DNA from: Candidatus Thorarchaeota archaeon
Lineage (GTDB): Archaea; Asgardarchaeota; Thorarchaeia; Thorarchaeales; Thorarchaeaceae
Length of the DNA stretch: 13,726 nucleotides
Assembly (NCBI GenBank): GCA_016841005.1
Contig: JAEORG010000245.1
Span: 1 to 13,726 of the forward strand
Direction: 5' to 3'
Under the pieces are notes generated by a model, which did not search any database, was not told where the DNA came from, and was given only the letters and a program-made list of their open reading frames with translations. The translations under genes were made by a program, and so were the position numbers. Of the stretch, positions 1-7,334 are shown one piece after another. Within the stretch, counting starts at the first letter, position 1; every line of letters starts with the position of its first letter.

Positions 1-1305
1 GGTTATGATAGAGTATTTCCAGGTGCTGTAGTCAGACCTTCGTCTGCTGAGGAGGTCTCGCAAATTCTGAAAGCCGCGAATAAAAATAAGATACCAGTTA
101 CTCCTAGATCTGGGGGCTCAAGTCTTCAAGGAGAGGTTATCCCTCAGAACGACGGTCTAGTGATTGATTTACTTCGATTGAATAAAATTCAGTTATTTGA
201 AGATCTTAGATCTATTCGGGGTGGTGCAGGAGTAACCTTTGGCATGTTAGACAAATATCTTAGTCCTCATAAGTTATGGGTGCCAATCTACCCAGAATCG
301 TCTTTGGTATGTACAGTCGCTGGAAATGTAGCAGTTAACGGGGCGGGTCCAGGGTCAGGAGTCTATGGTTGTATTGGAGAATTGGTCTTGGGTCTTGAGA
401 TTGTACTCCCCAATGGCGAGATTATACAGACAGGTACTGAGGCGAATCCATATGCACCAGGACCCTTTCTTAGATATGCATTTGGACCGGACCTGACTGG
501 ATTATTCATTGGATCCCTGGGTGCATTTGGAATTATCACTGCAGTTTCAATCAAGACCTTCAAACGGATGGAATACTTCTACTATCAGACATATGGTTTT
601 GATGAAGCTCAAAGTGCTGAAAAATTTCTCAGTGAATTAAGACACAATGATATCAGCACAGTGATGGCTTCAATCTATGAAGGTCGAATCCTTGAGTTTT
701 TCCTAGATATGCTCGGAGAAGAGTATGGTATTCCTCAGACGGACTGGTCGCCATTTACAATATCAGCTACGATTGGTAGAATTCGAGAAGACCAGCTTCA
801 AAGTGATGTGAAGATGACAGAGGAGATCTGCACAGGACTTGGTGGGCGGGTTATTGGAGTCCCAGAGCTACCGAGGGGTGAATGGGATGATCGAATGTGG
901 ACCTTTGCTCGTTCATCATATGTCCACGGTTGGTGGTGGCGAATTCTCTACCATCATCAGACTCCATCTAATTGGCATAAATCCGTTGAAGAAATCTGGG
1001 AAGTTATGGATAAGTTTGGCATTCTTGGTCATACCGCTGGATTTCTCACTGCAGACTCCAGTTACAATTTTTACCCACACCTCTATTTCGATCCTGTAGA
1101 TAGTGAAGAAGAACAGAAAGTACGAGCAGCACACAAGGAACTTTCACAGCGGCTTTTCAAAACTGGTGCAGTACCTTTCAAGCTAGCACCATATTGGGTG
1201 GAGGGTGTCGACGAAATGAAGTCCTACTTGGATTTCATCAAGGATCTCAAAGACACAGTTGATCCGAATGGTATCATGAATCCAGGTGTAATGGGTGGTT
1301 TATAG
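1..1305 (+). CDS. FAD-linked oxidase (GlcD/VAO-like), 5'-truncated by the window edge
   Basis: The frame is open from base 1, so the gene begins outside the window. Ungapped alignment with the next gene implies that 34 N-terminal residues are missing, giving the same full length of 468. Visible are the PCMH-type FAD-binding half (RSGGSSLQGEVIP, then GNVAVNGAGPGSGVYG, then GLFIGSLGAFGIIT) and a C-terminal cap half ending DPNGIMNPG, the usual close of GlcD-like enzymes. A histidine-rich stretch (YVHGWWWRILYHHQTP) probably lines the active site. The family oxidises hydroxyacids or alcohols through FAD, often with an Fe-S partner such as the third gene here. By eye it is about two-thirds identical to its neighbour, so the pair is a tandem duplication. 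The substrate cannot be read from sequence; lactate, glycolate or aromatic alcohols are possible. It is soluble, with no signal peptide or membrane segment in the visible part. Confidence 0.9.
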   Translation, partial: GYDRVFPGAVVRPSSAEEVSQILKAANKNKIPVTPRSGGSSLQGEVIPQNDGLVIDLLRLNKIQLFEDLRSIRGGAGVTFGMLDKYLSPHKLWVPIYPESSLVCTVAGNVAVNGAGPGSGVYGCIGELVLGLEIVLPNGEIIQTGTEANPYAPGPFLRYAFGPDLTGLFIGSLGAFGIITAVSIKTFKRMEYFYYQTYGFDEAQSAEKFLSELRHNDISTVMASIYEGRILEFFLDMLGEEYGIPQTDWSPFTISATIGRIREDQLQSDVKMTEEICTGLGGRVIGVPELPRGEWDDRMWTFARSSYVHGWWWRILYHHQTPSNWHKSVEEIWEVMDKFGILGHTAGFLTADSSYNFYPHLYFDPVDSEEEQKVRAAHKELSQRLFKTGAVPFKLAPYWVEGVDEMKSYLDFIKDLKDTVDPNGIMNPGVMGGL

Positions 1306-1317
1306 AAGGTAGAGAAG

Positions 1318-2724
1318 ATGGATGCGAAAGTTACCGATGAATTGGCAAAGGTTGTTGGAGATGATTACATTTCCACAAAGGACGATGTCCTTCTTACATA
1401 TTCATCATCAGCATCAATGGCAAAAGATCCAGTTCGACCTGGGGCAGTTGTAAGACCTTCAAATGCTGCAGAGATTGCGGAGATTCTCAGAATAGCAAAT
1501 CAACACAAGATACCTGTTACGATAAGGTCAGGAGGAACTAGTCTTCAAGGTGAAGTAATCCCCAAACTTGATGGTCTTGTGGTTGAGTTAATGCGTCTAA
1601 ATGAAATTACACTTTTTGAGAATTTACGGTCAGTGAGAGTGGGTGCAGGCGTCACATTTGGTGAACTTGACAAGTTTCTAAGCAAACATGCTCTCTGGGT
1701 CCCAATTTCCCCAGAATCTGCATTGGCTTGCACAATTGCAGGTAATGTTGCTGTAAATGGCGCAGGTCCAGGATCAACTCTCTATGGTTCAATAGGAGAG
1801 ATGGTGATTGGCTTAGAAATTGTGTTACCTAACTCTGAGATAATCCAGACAGGGACAGAAGCCAATCCGAATGCACCAGGACCGTTTCTGAGATATGCCT
1901 TTGGCCCAGACATCACAGGACTATTCATAGGCTCATTAGGGTCTCTGGGGGTTATTACAAGCGTATCACTGAAAGTCTTCAAACGAATGGAGCATTTCGA
2001 TTACAATACGTATGGATTTGACTCCTATGAAACCGCAGAGAAATTTCTCATGGAACTGAAGAACAATGACGTTAATGCGATCTTTGCTTCACTGTATGAG
2101 GGCCCAGTTCTAGAATTCTTCATGGATATGGTTGGTGAAGAATACGGAATACCACCAATGGATTGGCCAGAGAGAACTATCTCCATGACAATTGGACGCG
2201 TACGGAAGGACATGCTTGAGAGCGATGCAAAACTTGCTAGAGATATTTGTGAAAGACTCGGAGGAACTGTATTCGGGATTCAGGAACTACCAATGGGTGA
2301 ATGGGATGGTAGGTTGTGGACATTTGTTAGAACATGCTATGTGCACGGCTGGCACTGGAGGACCCTTTATCATCACCAGACACCGACAAACGCACACAGA
2401 TCCGTTGAGGAGATAACCAAGGTCATGGATAAGTATGGATTTCTGGGGCATACTGCAGGATTCATGACTGGTCATGCCTCAACCAATATGTATCCCCAGC
2501 TATATTTCGATCCTGTGGACCAAGAAGATGAGGATAAGATAGTGACTGCACATGATGAACTTGCAGCCACCCTGTATAAGACTGGTGCAGTGCCATTCAA
2601 ACTGGCACCATTCTGGAAAGGTCTAATGGAGGGAACAGAGAATTATATGGAGTTTCTCGGTCGATTGAAAAAAGCAATTGATCCAAACGACATCATGAAC
2701 AAAGGAGTACTTGGAGGAATTTAG
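1318..2724 (+). CDS. FAD-linked oxidase (GlcD/VAO-like), second tandem copy
   Basis: This complete 468-residue enzyme is in the usual size range for GlcD-like flavoproteins. The FAD-binding_4 region covers roughly residues 38-220: PGAVVRPSN, RSGGTSLQGEVIP, GNVAVNGAGPGSTLYG, and GLFIGSLGSLGVIT. The C-terminal FAD-oxidase half follows and closes with DPNDIMNKG. Histidines sit in YVHGWHWRTLYHHQTP. The ATG lies 12 nt after the stop of the first copy and is preceded by AAGGTAG. Differences from copy one cluster in probable cap-domain positions: YPQLYFDP against YPHLYFDP, and TGHAST against TADSSY. FAD-binding motifs are kept in both, so the copies may differ in substrate or form a heteromer. The downstream CCG protein is the likely electron acceptor. 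The enzyme class is well supported; the reaction is inferred only as oxidation of a hydroxylated compound. Confidence 0.93.
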   Translation: MDAKVTDELAKVVGDDYISTKDDVLLTYSSSASMAKDPVRPGAVVRPSNAAEIAEILRIANQHKIPVTIRSGGTSLQGEVIPKLDGLVVELMRLNEITLFENLRSVRVGAGVTFGELDKFLSKHALWVPISPESALACTIAGNVAVNGAGPGSTLYGSIGEMVIGLEIVLPNSEIIQTGTEANPNAPGPFLRYAFGPDITGLFIGSLGSLGVITSVSLKVFKRMEHFDYNTYGFDSYETAEKFLMELKNNDVNAIFASLYEGPVLEFFMDMVGEEYGIPPMDWPERTISMTIGRVRKDMLESDAKLARDICERLGGTVFGIQELPMGEWDGRLWTFVRTCYVHGWHWRTLYHHQTPTNAHRSVEEITKVMDKYGFLGHTAGFMTGHASTNMYPQLYFDPVDQEDEDKIVTAHDELAATLYKTGAVPFKLAPFWKGLMEGTENYMEFLGRLKKAIDPNDIMNKGVLGGI

Positions 2725-2726
2725 AA

Positions 2727-3887
2727 ATGACTGAAATAGATTTGGACGATCTTCAAGAAGAGCTTCTACAATGCCGACGATGTGGAATCTGTAGGAACGC
2801 AGTATATGAAGCTAAGGGATTTGATGGCATATGTCCAATCTGGAGAAACACTCCAGGTTTTGAAACTAGTTTTATGAGAGGAAAGATACAGGTTGCTCTT
2901 GCCCTGCTAGATGGTCAGTTAGAGAGAAATGCTGAGAATGCAGAATCACTCTTCCAATGTGCACTTTGCGGAAATTGTACTCAGATATGCGCCGCAGAGT
3001 TTCACCCATCACATCTATTGGAAACTGTGAGAGAGGTTCTTGGCGACCTTCCGAACGAATCAAGAGATAAGATTGCAGATAGCATTGCTGAGTATGATAA
3101 TCCATACAATGAGAAACAGGAAGCTCGAAGAGAATGGCTGAACGAGTTAGGACTCAATATTCCTACCACAGGAGATATTCTCTATTTTGTAGGATGTACC
3201 GCTGCTCTAAGGATTCCAGACATCGCTAAGAATACCGCACACATTCTCGATGCATCCAAGTCTGGTTTTGCAGTGATGGAGAATGAGCCATGTTGCGGGT
3301 CAGTTATGATGAGAACTGGAAAGATGGAAGATGCTAAAGAAAATGCTGAGAAAGTAGCTGAAGCAATAAAAGCAACTGGTGCGAAGAAGATAATCGTATC
3401 ATGTTCAGGATGTCTTAAAACTCTAAGAAAGGACTATCCAGAAAAGTTTGGTATTGAGATGCCTGAAATTCTTCACATTGTCGAATTTGGAAAGGAACTC
3501 ATAGATAGCAACCAACTCAGTCTTAACTCACTAGAATCACCAAAGGTCACATACCACGATCCATGTCATCTTGGGAGAGAATTGGAGGTCTATGATGAAC
3601 CCAGAGAGATAATCAAAGCAATCCCTGGAGTTGAACTGGTCGAAGTTGAACCGAATCGTAATGCAGCATTATGTTGTGGTGCAGGTGGAGGTCTCCGTTC
3701 ATATGATGCGGAACTCTCAAAGAAAATTGCAGGTGACAGAGTTAAAGCATTTGATGAAATAGGTGTATCAGCAGTCGTCACTGCTTGCCCATTCTGTGAA
3801 ACCAATCTAGTTGCAGGTGCGAAGCTGGTTGGAAGCGACATCGAAGTACTTGACATTGTGGATTTACTTATGCGTGCTATAAGATGA
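2727..3887 (+). CDS. Iron-sulfur / CCG-domain oxidoreductase subunit (GlcF/HdrD/LldE-like)
   Basis: This 386-residue protein probably carries electrons between the FAD-linked oxidases and a further acceptor. Two [4Fe-4S] ferredoxin-type motifs lie at the N-terminus: C16, C19, C22 with C36-Pro, and C78-x2-C81-x2-C84-x3-C88. Two cysteine-rich CCG domains follow, with CCG at residues 189-191 (CCGSVMM), CSGC at 226-229, a DPCH motif, and CCGAGGG at 316-322. This order matches GlcF of glycolate oxidase and HdrD of heterodisulfide reductase. The ATG is only 2 nt past the upstream stop, with GGAGGA at 2713-2718 inside the end of the previous gene, so the three genes are almost certainly co-transcribed. 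No membrane helix is seen, so a quinone or methanophenazine acceptor would need another subunit. The family is certain; the acceptor is unknown. Confidence 0.92.
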   Translation: MTEIDLDDLQEELLQCRRCGICRNAVYEAKGFDGICPIWRNTPGFETSFMRGKIQVALALLDGQLERNAENAESLFQCALCGNCTQICAAEFHPSHLLETVREVLGDLPNESRDKIADSIAEYDNPYNEKQEARREWLNELGLNIPTTGDILYFVGCTAALRIPDIAKNTAHILDASKSGFAVMENEPCCGSVMMRTGKMEDAKENAEKVAEAIKATGAKKIIVSCSGCLKTLRKDYPEKFGIEMPEILHIVEFGKELIDSNQLSLNSLESPKVTYHDPCHLGRELEVYDEPREIIKAIPGVELVEVEPNRNAALCCGAGGGLRSYDAELSKKIAGDRVKAFDEIGVSAVVTACPFCETNLVAGAKLVGSDIEVLDIVDLLMRAIR

Positions 3888-3913
3888 ACTCAATAATTGA
3901 AATCTTTAGAAAA

Positions 3914-3974
3914 GGTGGGCGTCTGTGACACACCTCATATGACCCGTTTTTGGGCTTGAGGTCCACCCCTTTTT
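3914..3974 (+). terminator. Terminator-like structure with T5 tract after the CCG gene
   Basis: GGTGG (3914-3918) can pair with CCACC (3963-3967). An inner stem, ACCTCA (3932-3937) with TGAGGT (3957-3962), and a CCC/GGG step (3943-3945 with 3952-3954) fold inside it. The structure is followed at once by CCTTTTT ending at 3974. It begins 27 nt after the stop codon of the redox operon. Archaeal termination relies mainly on T-tracts, so the stem may instead protect the 3' end. Confidence 0.4.
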
Positions 3975-4085
3975 GATGAACGTAACAGCTCCCAAGTCTT
4001 TATGCACAATTTTCCTCTGAACTTTTTGTGAGGATGGAATCTCTCAAAGCTGAGTAATTCCAAACCAATGCATGAAGACACATCT

Positions 4086-4103
4086 GTCCTGATTTTACAG
4101 GAC
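4086..4103 (+). repeat. Perfect inverted repeat (6-bp stem, 6-nt loop) in the intergenic gap
   Basis: GTCCTG (4086-4091) and CAGGAC (4098-4103) are exact reverse complements around the loop ATTTTA. Flanking TCTGT and ACAGA (ending near 4114) could add outer pairing with an internal loop. No T-tract follows, so it does not look like a terminator. Function is unknown. Confidence 0.4.
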
Positions 4104-4239
4104 CACGATACAGAGCATTAGTGTCAACCTGACGCCCATATACAAGTATGTACGGTTCCAATTAAGTCTACTCATCACTTCTAGCTATGATATATTCACT
4201 TGAAAACGAGCAGTCCCAACTATTCTATGGTCATAAAAC

Positions 4240-4246
4240 TTTAAAA
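4240..4246 (+). promoter_or_regulatory. Probable TATA box of ino1
   Basis: TTTAAAA lies about 50 nt before the start codon and would place transcription initiation near 4267-4271, giving a leader of about 24 nt. That leader carries GAGG (4284-4287) as Shine-Dalgarno. Other AT-rich stretches upstream are weaker candidates. Confidence 0.45.
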
Positions 4247-4292
4247 CGAAAAGGAATCCTTCCTATCTTGAACGGACACTACTGAGGCGAAT

Positions 4293-5363
4293 ATGATGAA
4301 TGGTATTAAGGTGGCCCTCATTGGTATTGGGAACTGTGCGAGCGCACTTGTCCAAGGTGTAGAGCACTACAAAAATGCAAAGGCAACACAAGAGAACATC
4401 GGATTAGGCCATCCGGATTTTGCGGGTTATCATATTAGTGATATTGAATTTGTAGCAGCTTTTGATGTTGTAGATAGTAAGGTTGACACAGATTTGTCAA
4501 AAGCCATCTTTGCGGAACCGAATAATGTAATGCGTTTCGCAGAAGTTCCAAACACTGGTATTAAGGTCCAAAAAGGAGAGGAACATGACGGTGTCGATAA
4601 GATGCTCAAAGCCTTGGTAACTGTATCATCAAAGAATTCAGTAGATGTTGTTAAAGTGCTGAAAGATTCTGGGGCTGAGATCGTAGTCAATATGCTACCA
4701 GGTTCTGCAGAGGAAGCGACCAAATTCTATGCTCAAGCAGCTCTTGATGCTGGCTGCGCCTTCATCAATGGAACACCTATTCCAATCGCATCTGATCCCG
4801 AGTGGAGTAAGAAATTTGAGGAAAAGAACTTACCTCTGGTTGGCGATGACATTCAAGATCAATTGGGCTCGACTGTACTACATCGAAGCATCCTACAATT
4901 GTTAGTAGCTAGGGGTGTCAAAGTAGATAAGAGCTATCAACTAGATGTTGGAGGTGGTGCAGAGTCACTAGATTCCCACTATCGAGGAAGGATGAGAAAG
5001 CGAGGTATTAAAAGCTCTGCAATTGGACAGGACCTTCCATACGATGCTCCACTAGTTGCTGGTTCATCAGACTATGTTCCGTTCATGGATAACGCTAGAG
5101 ATTCCTTCTTCTACATCCATGGTCGACAATTTGGTGGTGCACCAATTAAAATCGATATCAGAATGGAAGTTACAGATGGTCCCAATGCAGGACCTATTCT
5201 TATTGACTCTATTAGAGGAACGAAGCTTGCGCTCAAACGAGGAATAGGTGGAGCTTTGGAGTCCATTTCAGCCTATGGTTTTAAAATGCCTCCAACTCCC
5301 ACTGATATGTATAGAGCAGAGAGATGGGTAGAAGAGTTTCTGCTAGGTAAGAGAAAAATCTAG
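4293..5363 (+). CDS. ino1: myo-Inositol-1-phosphate synthase
   Basis: This 356-residue enzyme converts glucose-6-phosphate to inositol-1-phosphate using NAD+, the first committed step toward archaetidylinositol-type lipids and inositol solutes. A Rossmann nucleotide-binding motif opens the protein (VALIGIGNCASALVQG). NMLPGSAEEATKFYAQAALDAG, the hallmark GDDIQDQLGSTVLHR (from G184), KRGIKSS and RGIGG follow in family order, as in the mycobacterial Ino1 type. Length fits archaeal and actinobacterial Ino1 rather than the roughly 500-residue eukaryotic form. The GGN-x-D motif known from mycobacterial Ino1 reads GGGAES here (220-225). Two consecutive ATGs occur at 4293 and 4296; GAGG at 4284-4287 fits either, slightly better the second. 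The gene has its own promoter. Its stop codon is one base from the stop of the opposite-strand gene. Confidence 0.93.
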   Translation: MMNGIKVALIGIGNCASALVQGVEHYKNAKATQENIGLGHPDFAGYHISDIEFVAAFDVVDSKVDTDLSKAIFAEPNNVMRFAEVPNTGIKVQKGEEHDGVDKMLKALVTVSSKNSVDVVKVLKDSGAEIVVNMLPGSAEEATKFYAQAALDAGCAFINGTPIPIASDPEWSKKFEEKNLPLVGDDIQDQLGSTVLHRSILQLLVARGVKVDKSYQLDVGGGAESLDSHYRGRMRKRGIKSSAIGQDLPYDAPLVAGSSDYVPFMDNARDSFFYIHGRQFGGAPIKIDIRMEVTDGPNAGPILIDSIRGTKLALKRGIGGALESISAYGFKMPPTPTDMYRAERWVEEFLLGKRKI

Positions 5364-5364
5364 G

Positions 5365-5769
5365 TTACATATAGACTGAAGCATATTCATCAACGAGCTT
5401 TTTGAGATCTTTCAGATCACTTACTACTTTGAATTCGGTCTCTTCAGCAAGTTCGGTGAGTATTTCATTGAATGCAATGATATTATCATACTCTCTCTTT
5501 AGCTCTTCTTTCTCAGCTGAACTTTTTGCATGTGGATCATATACGACAATTAAACTCTGTGGTTCAAAATTGATAACTATGCTCTTATCAAGATACATGA
5601 CTTTCTTACACTTCGGACATTGGACGCGATTTGCCTTACCGACCTTCAAGTTCTTGATTAAGTTGCGATCTTCTGATAGGTCAATGTGTTCAATGGTATC
5701 TGCTTCATATGTTTTCTTGCATTTCACACAAACAATTTCAGTCGTACTTGTACCAGTCAAATGAACCAC
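5365..5769 (-). CDS. CpXC-like zinc-ribbon protein
   Basis: This 134-residue protein has two CxxC knuckles, C14/C17 (CVKC) and C51/C54 (CPKC). They are separated by a short mixed segment and followed by a stretch ending VVYDP near residue 77. That order (knuckle, acidic spacer, CPxC, then a Y-D-P strand) resembles the CpXC family, whose function is unknown; four cysteines suggest one bound zinc. Residues after about 80 are charged and probably helical (KSSAEKEELKREYDN). The start chosen is GTG at 5769: no in-frame ATG or GTG lies between it and an upstream stop. It has no Shine-Dalgarno, but a TATA-like box sits about 30 nt upstream, consistent with a leaderless message. It converges with ino1 with one base between stop codons. 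Family call by eye only. Confidence 0.75.
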   Translation of the reverse strand: MVHLTGTSTTEIVCVKCKKTYEADTIEHIDLSEDRNLIKNLKVGKANRVQCPKCKKVMYLDKSIVINFEPQSLIVVYDPHAKSSAEKEELKREYDNIIAFNEILTELAEETEFKVVSDLKDLKKLVDEYASVYM

Positions 5770-5795
5770 CAGAATACAGAGATGGCATTTTGTTC

Positions 5796-5803
5796 TTACT
5801 TAA
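5796..5803 (-). promoter_or_regulatory. TATA-like box for the zinc-ribbon gene
   Basis: On the minus strand this reads TTAAGTAA and ends 27 nt before the GTG start. At the usual archaeal TATA-to-start distance, initiation would fall within a few bases of the start codon. This explains the absence of a ribosome binding site. Confidence 0.4.
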
Positions 5804-5840
5804 GAGTTACGAAGTGAGAGATTCTTAGGTCTTATTTGCT

Positions 5841-6428
5841 CTAACTTGGTTCTATGCCGCCTTCGTCGGATTTTGAATCTCTGAGGAATAGATAAGCTGT
5901 AATCAGTAAGGTGAGCACTATTGAGCCGATTACCAAGAGAATTGAATCAAATAGGCCTCCAACGATATAACCAAGAAAAGCCCCAGCAAGTGTGACAATA
6001 ACCTTTCCTGTAAAGTAGCTAAGACATAACTTCACGATGCTATATTTCGTTAGAGCTACATAGACAATGATAGGATCATCAGGAAAAGGTGAACCTGCTG
6101 CCAAGAATAAAGCAAATGCACCCCATTTTTCAACGCGGCGCTTTTCCCCATCCAGTTTCGAAAGATTCTCTTCAGATAGAACCATACGAGACCCTCGTAT
6201 AATCCAATAATGAATCAATTTTGCTAGGGTAGCAGAAATGGCAACAATAACTCCGATGACAACCCAGCTCAAGGTAGGAAGAGCCAAAGCAGCGATACCT
6301 GCCATTACCATATTTGATGGTCCGAAAGGTAACATATTGATTAGAAAACATGCAATGAAGACACCAAGGTATCCAAGGGTAACGACATCAATGAAAAATT
6401 GTTCAATCCCTTGCATACTGTATTCCAT
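5841..6428 (-). CDS. VTT/DedA-like (SNARE-associated-type) membrane protein
   Basis: This 195-residue protein has several hydrophobic segments at roughly residues 18-33, 40-76, 104-125, 132-156 and 160-183. The first and third contain proline-glycine turns typical of the re-entrant hairpins of the VTT fold (DedA, TMEM41, VMP1): NMLPFGPSNMVMAGIAAL and AAGSPFPDDPIIVYVAL. A charged cytoplasmic loop (SEENLSKLDGEKRRVEK) lies between them and the C-terminus is acidic. VTT proteins are linked to lipid translocation and membrane homeostasis. The conserved arginine of classical DedA proteins in the second hairpin is not obvious; a SPFPDDP sequence occupies that place, so this is a divergent branch. 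Start is ATG at 6428 with no Shine-Dalgarno but a well-placed TATA box; Met5 is an alternative. It is separated from both same-strand neighbours by about 70 nt, so it is probably transcribed alone. Confidence 0.72.
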   Translation of the reverse strand: MEYSMQGIEQFFIDVVTLGYLGVFIACFLINMLPFGPSNMVMAGIAALALPTLSWVVIGVIVAISATLAKLIHYWIIRGSRMVLSEENLSKLDGEKRRVEKWGAFALFLAAGSPFPDDPIIVYVALTKYSIVKLCLSYFTGKVIVTLAGAFLGYIVGGLFDSILLVIGSIVLTLLITAYLFLRDSKSDEGGIEPS

Positions 6429-6448
6429 CCAAATTGACTGCTATACGG

Positions 6449-6456
6449 TGTATATC
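6449..6456 (-). promoter_or_regulatory. TATA box for the VTT gene, leaderless spacing
   Basis: The minus strand reads GATATACA at -28 to -21 relative to the ATG, which puts the transcription start at or beside the A of the start codon. No Shine-Dalgarno lies between them, so the message is probably leaderless. Confidence 0.45.
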
Positions 6457-6500
6457 CTACTCGAATATACAACAGACCGACCGACGTATTAGAAGCTCGT

Positions 6501-6926
6501 TTATGACATTACTTGCTCAACAATTACCTTCTTGACACCATCAAGAGTGGATAATGAGTTCTGCAACTCATCAACGGAGGTATTCAATTGATTAGGATTG
6601 AAGTAACATTCATAGAAGCATCGTGTTCCCCGAAGGCAGACTCCAGTAGAGAATAGCAGGTCTACTAGACCACATTTCTTGAAAATCTGAGAAAGTTTGG
6701 TTAGGAAATCATTGGTCAACTTCCCAATTTCAAGACTCAGATAATTTACTTCATCTGTTTCAAGTGGGAAAATTTTGATGAGGCGATCCTTGTGGACAAG
6801 AACCATCAAACCCCTATTCGTTCCCATTGCTTCTTTGAACTTGACAGGGAATGATACTTTTTCACTATCGTCAAAAACTAGTACGCGGCCAGCAGTTGCT
6901 CCTTCATATTCTTCGTTCCCAGACAT
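6501..6926 (-). CDS. Small two-domain protein: AbrB-like N-terminus, ACT-like C-terminus
   Basis: I do not recognise a named family for this 141-residue protein. Residues 13-55 (GRVLVFDDSEKVSFPVKFKEAMGT, then NRGLMVLVHKDRLIKIFPL) follow the swapped-hairpin AbrB/SpoVT pattern: a strand, a turn with Phe-Pro, a short helix, then 'G-x-x-V-x-V' and a final strand with Pro. Residues 60-139 show a strand-helix-strand-strand-helix-strand order (NYLSLEIG; FLTKLSQIFKKCG; LVDLLFST; CFYECYFNP; VDELQNSLSTLDG; VKKVIVEQV), as in ACT ligand-binding domains. A DNA-binding regulator sensing a small ligand is a reasonable inference. Three cysteines (97, 103, 107) lie close together in the second half. The start is well fixed by AGGTGAT (6930-6936) 3 nt before the ATG. 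It diverges from the split nuclease genes and could regulate them. Confidence 0.62.
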   Translation of the reverse strand: MSGNEEYEGATAGRVLVFDDSEKVSFPVKFKEAMGTNRGLMVLVHKDRLIKIFPLETDEVNYLSLEIGKLTNDFLTKLSQIFKKCGLVDLLFSTGVCLRGTRCFYECYFNPNQLNTSVDELQNSLSTLDGVKKVIVEQVMS

Positions 6927-6993
6927 CTAATCACCTGGTTTTTCCCCACGGCCTCACAAGGAAGCCACTATGCATTACGACATGGGTGGTTGT

Positions 6994-7007
6994 AGTTAAT
7001 AAATAAA
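6994..7007. promoter_or_regulatory. AT-rich divergent promoter core
   Basis: AGTTAATAAATAAA is the only strongly AT-rich stretch in the 153-bp divergent gap. It reads as a TATA box in both directions, lying about 70-80 nt before each of the two start codons, and so would give leaders of about 50 nt on each side. Confidence 0.35.
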
Positions 7008-7079
7008 GCTCTCTCGTTTGTCTTCAAGGTTTGGTGCCCTTTTTCAGAAGCAAAACCAATATGATTTTGAGAGTGTCCT

Positions 7080-7334
7080 ATGGCAAATGAAGAGAAATTT
7101 CCACTGACGCGATATCGCCAGGTAACTGAGCTAAGAACTCAATTTCAGTGTGAACACAGGCTCCTCCTAAGATACAAGTATGGATCCCAATCAAGTAAAT
7201 GGAGCCATCGGGGTTCTGAACTTCATTCAGTTGCAGCAAACAGACAGGTAACGAGAGATGTGCCATTTTCTTATCTGAAGGTGATACTAGTCATACTGAC
7301 TCTTCTTGCAGGTCTTTTTTGGATAATGGGGTGA
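7080..7334 (+). CDS. N-terminal half of a split, membrane-anchored Cas4-like nuclease
   Basis: This 84-residue protein matches only the first part of a Cas4/RecB-type PD-(D/E)XK nuclease. Residues 15-34 (VTELRTQFQCEHRLLLRYKY) look like the Cas4 opening helix, where one Fe-S cysteine sits in a 'fxxCxRxxxL' context; here it is C24. G45-S-E-L-H49 matches the nuclease family's Gly-x-x-x-His helix. After a basic stretch (R55, R59, K67) comes one membrane helix, about 63-83, and then the protein ends. The catalytic Asp, Glu-x-Lys and the other cluster cysteines are absent and are found in the next gene, 4 nt downstream in another frame. By the positive-inside rule the N-terminus is cytoplasmic. The start ATG has only a weak GAGTG before it. 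Inferred: it pairs with the next product to form one nuclease. Confidence 0.68.
   Translation: MANEEKFPLTRYRQVTELRTQFQCEHRLLLRYKYGSQSSKWSHRGSELHSVAANRQVTRDVPFSYLKVILVILTLLAGLFWIMG

Larger units (their letters stand above)
3888..4292. other. 405-bp non-coding region between the redox operon and ino1
   Basis: No credible protein frame is present on either strand. The region holds a terminator-like structure after the redox operon (about 3914-3974), a perfect 6-bp hairpin (4086-4103), several AT-rich TATA-like stretches (for example around 4186-4195), and the likely ino1 promoter near 4240. I saw no tRNA T-arm and no convincing C/D-box RNA. A small structured RNA cannot be excluded. Confidence 0.6.

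Noticed and set aside
3974..4020. C/D-box sRNA: TGATGA at 3974-3979 and CTGA at 4017-4020
   Set aside because: The C box lacks the leading purine, no C'/D' pair lies between, and there is no terminal stem. The T-tract and TGATGA are better explained by a terminator.
4034..4057. Seven-codon frame MESLKAE preceded by GTGAGG in the intergenic gap
   Set aside because: It is too short to judge, with no further support from context.
5402..5764. 120-codon plus-strand open frame opposite the zinc-ribbon gene
   Set aside because: Its composition is low-complexity Ser/Leu/Phe, while the minus-strand frame has paired CxxC motifs. The plus frame is a shadow.
7061..7090. Nine-codon frame (ATG at 7061) overlapping the start of the first nuclease half
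   Set aside because: It has no Shine-Dalgarno and is too short to support; chance ATGs of this kind are common.
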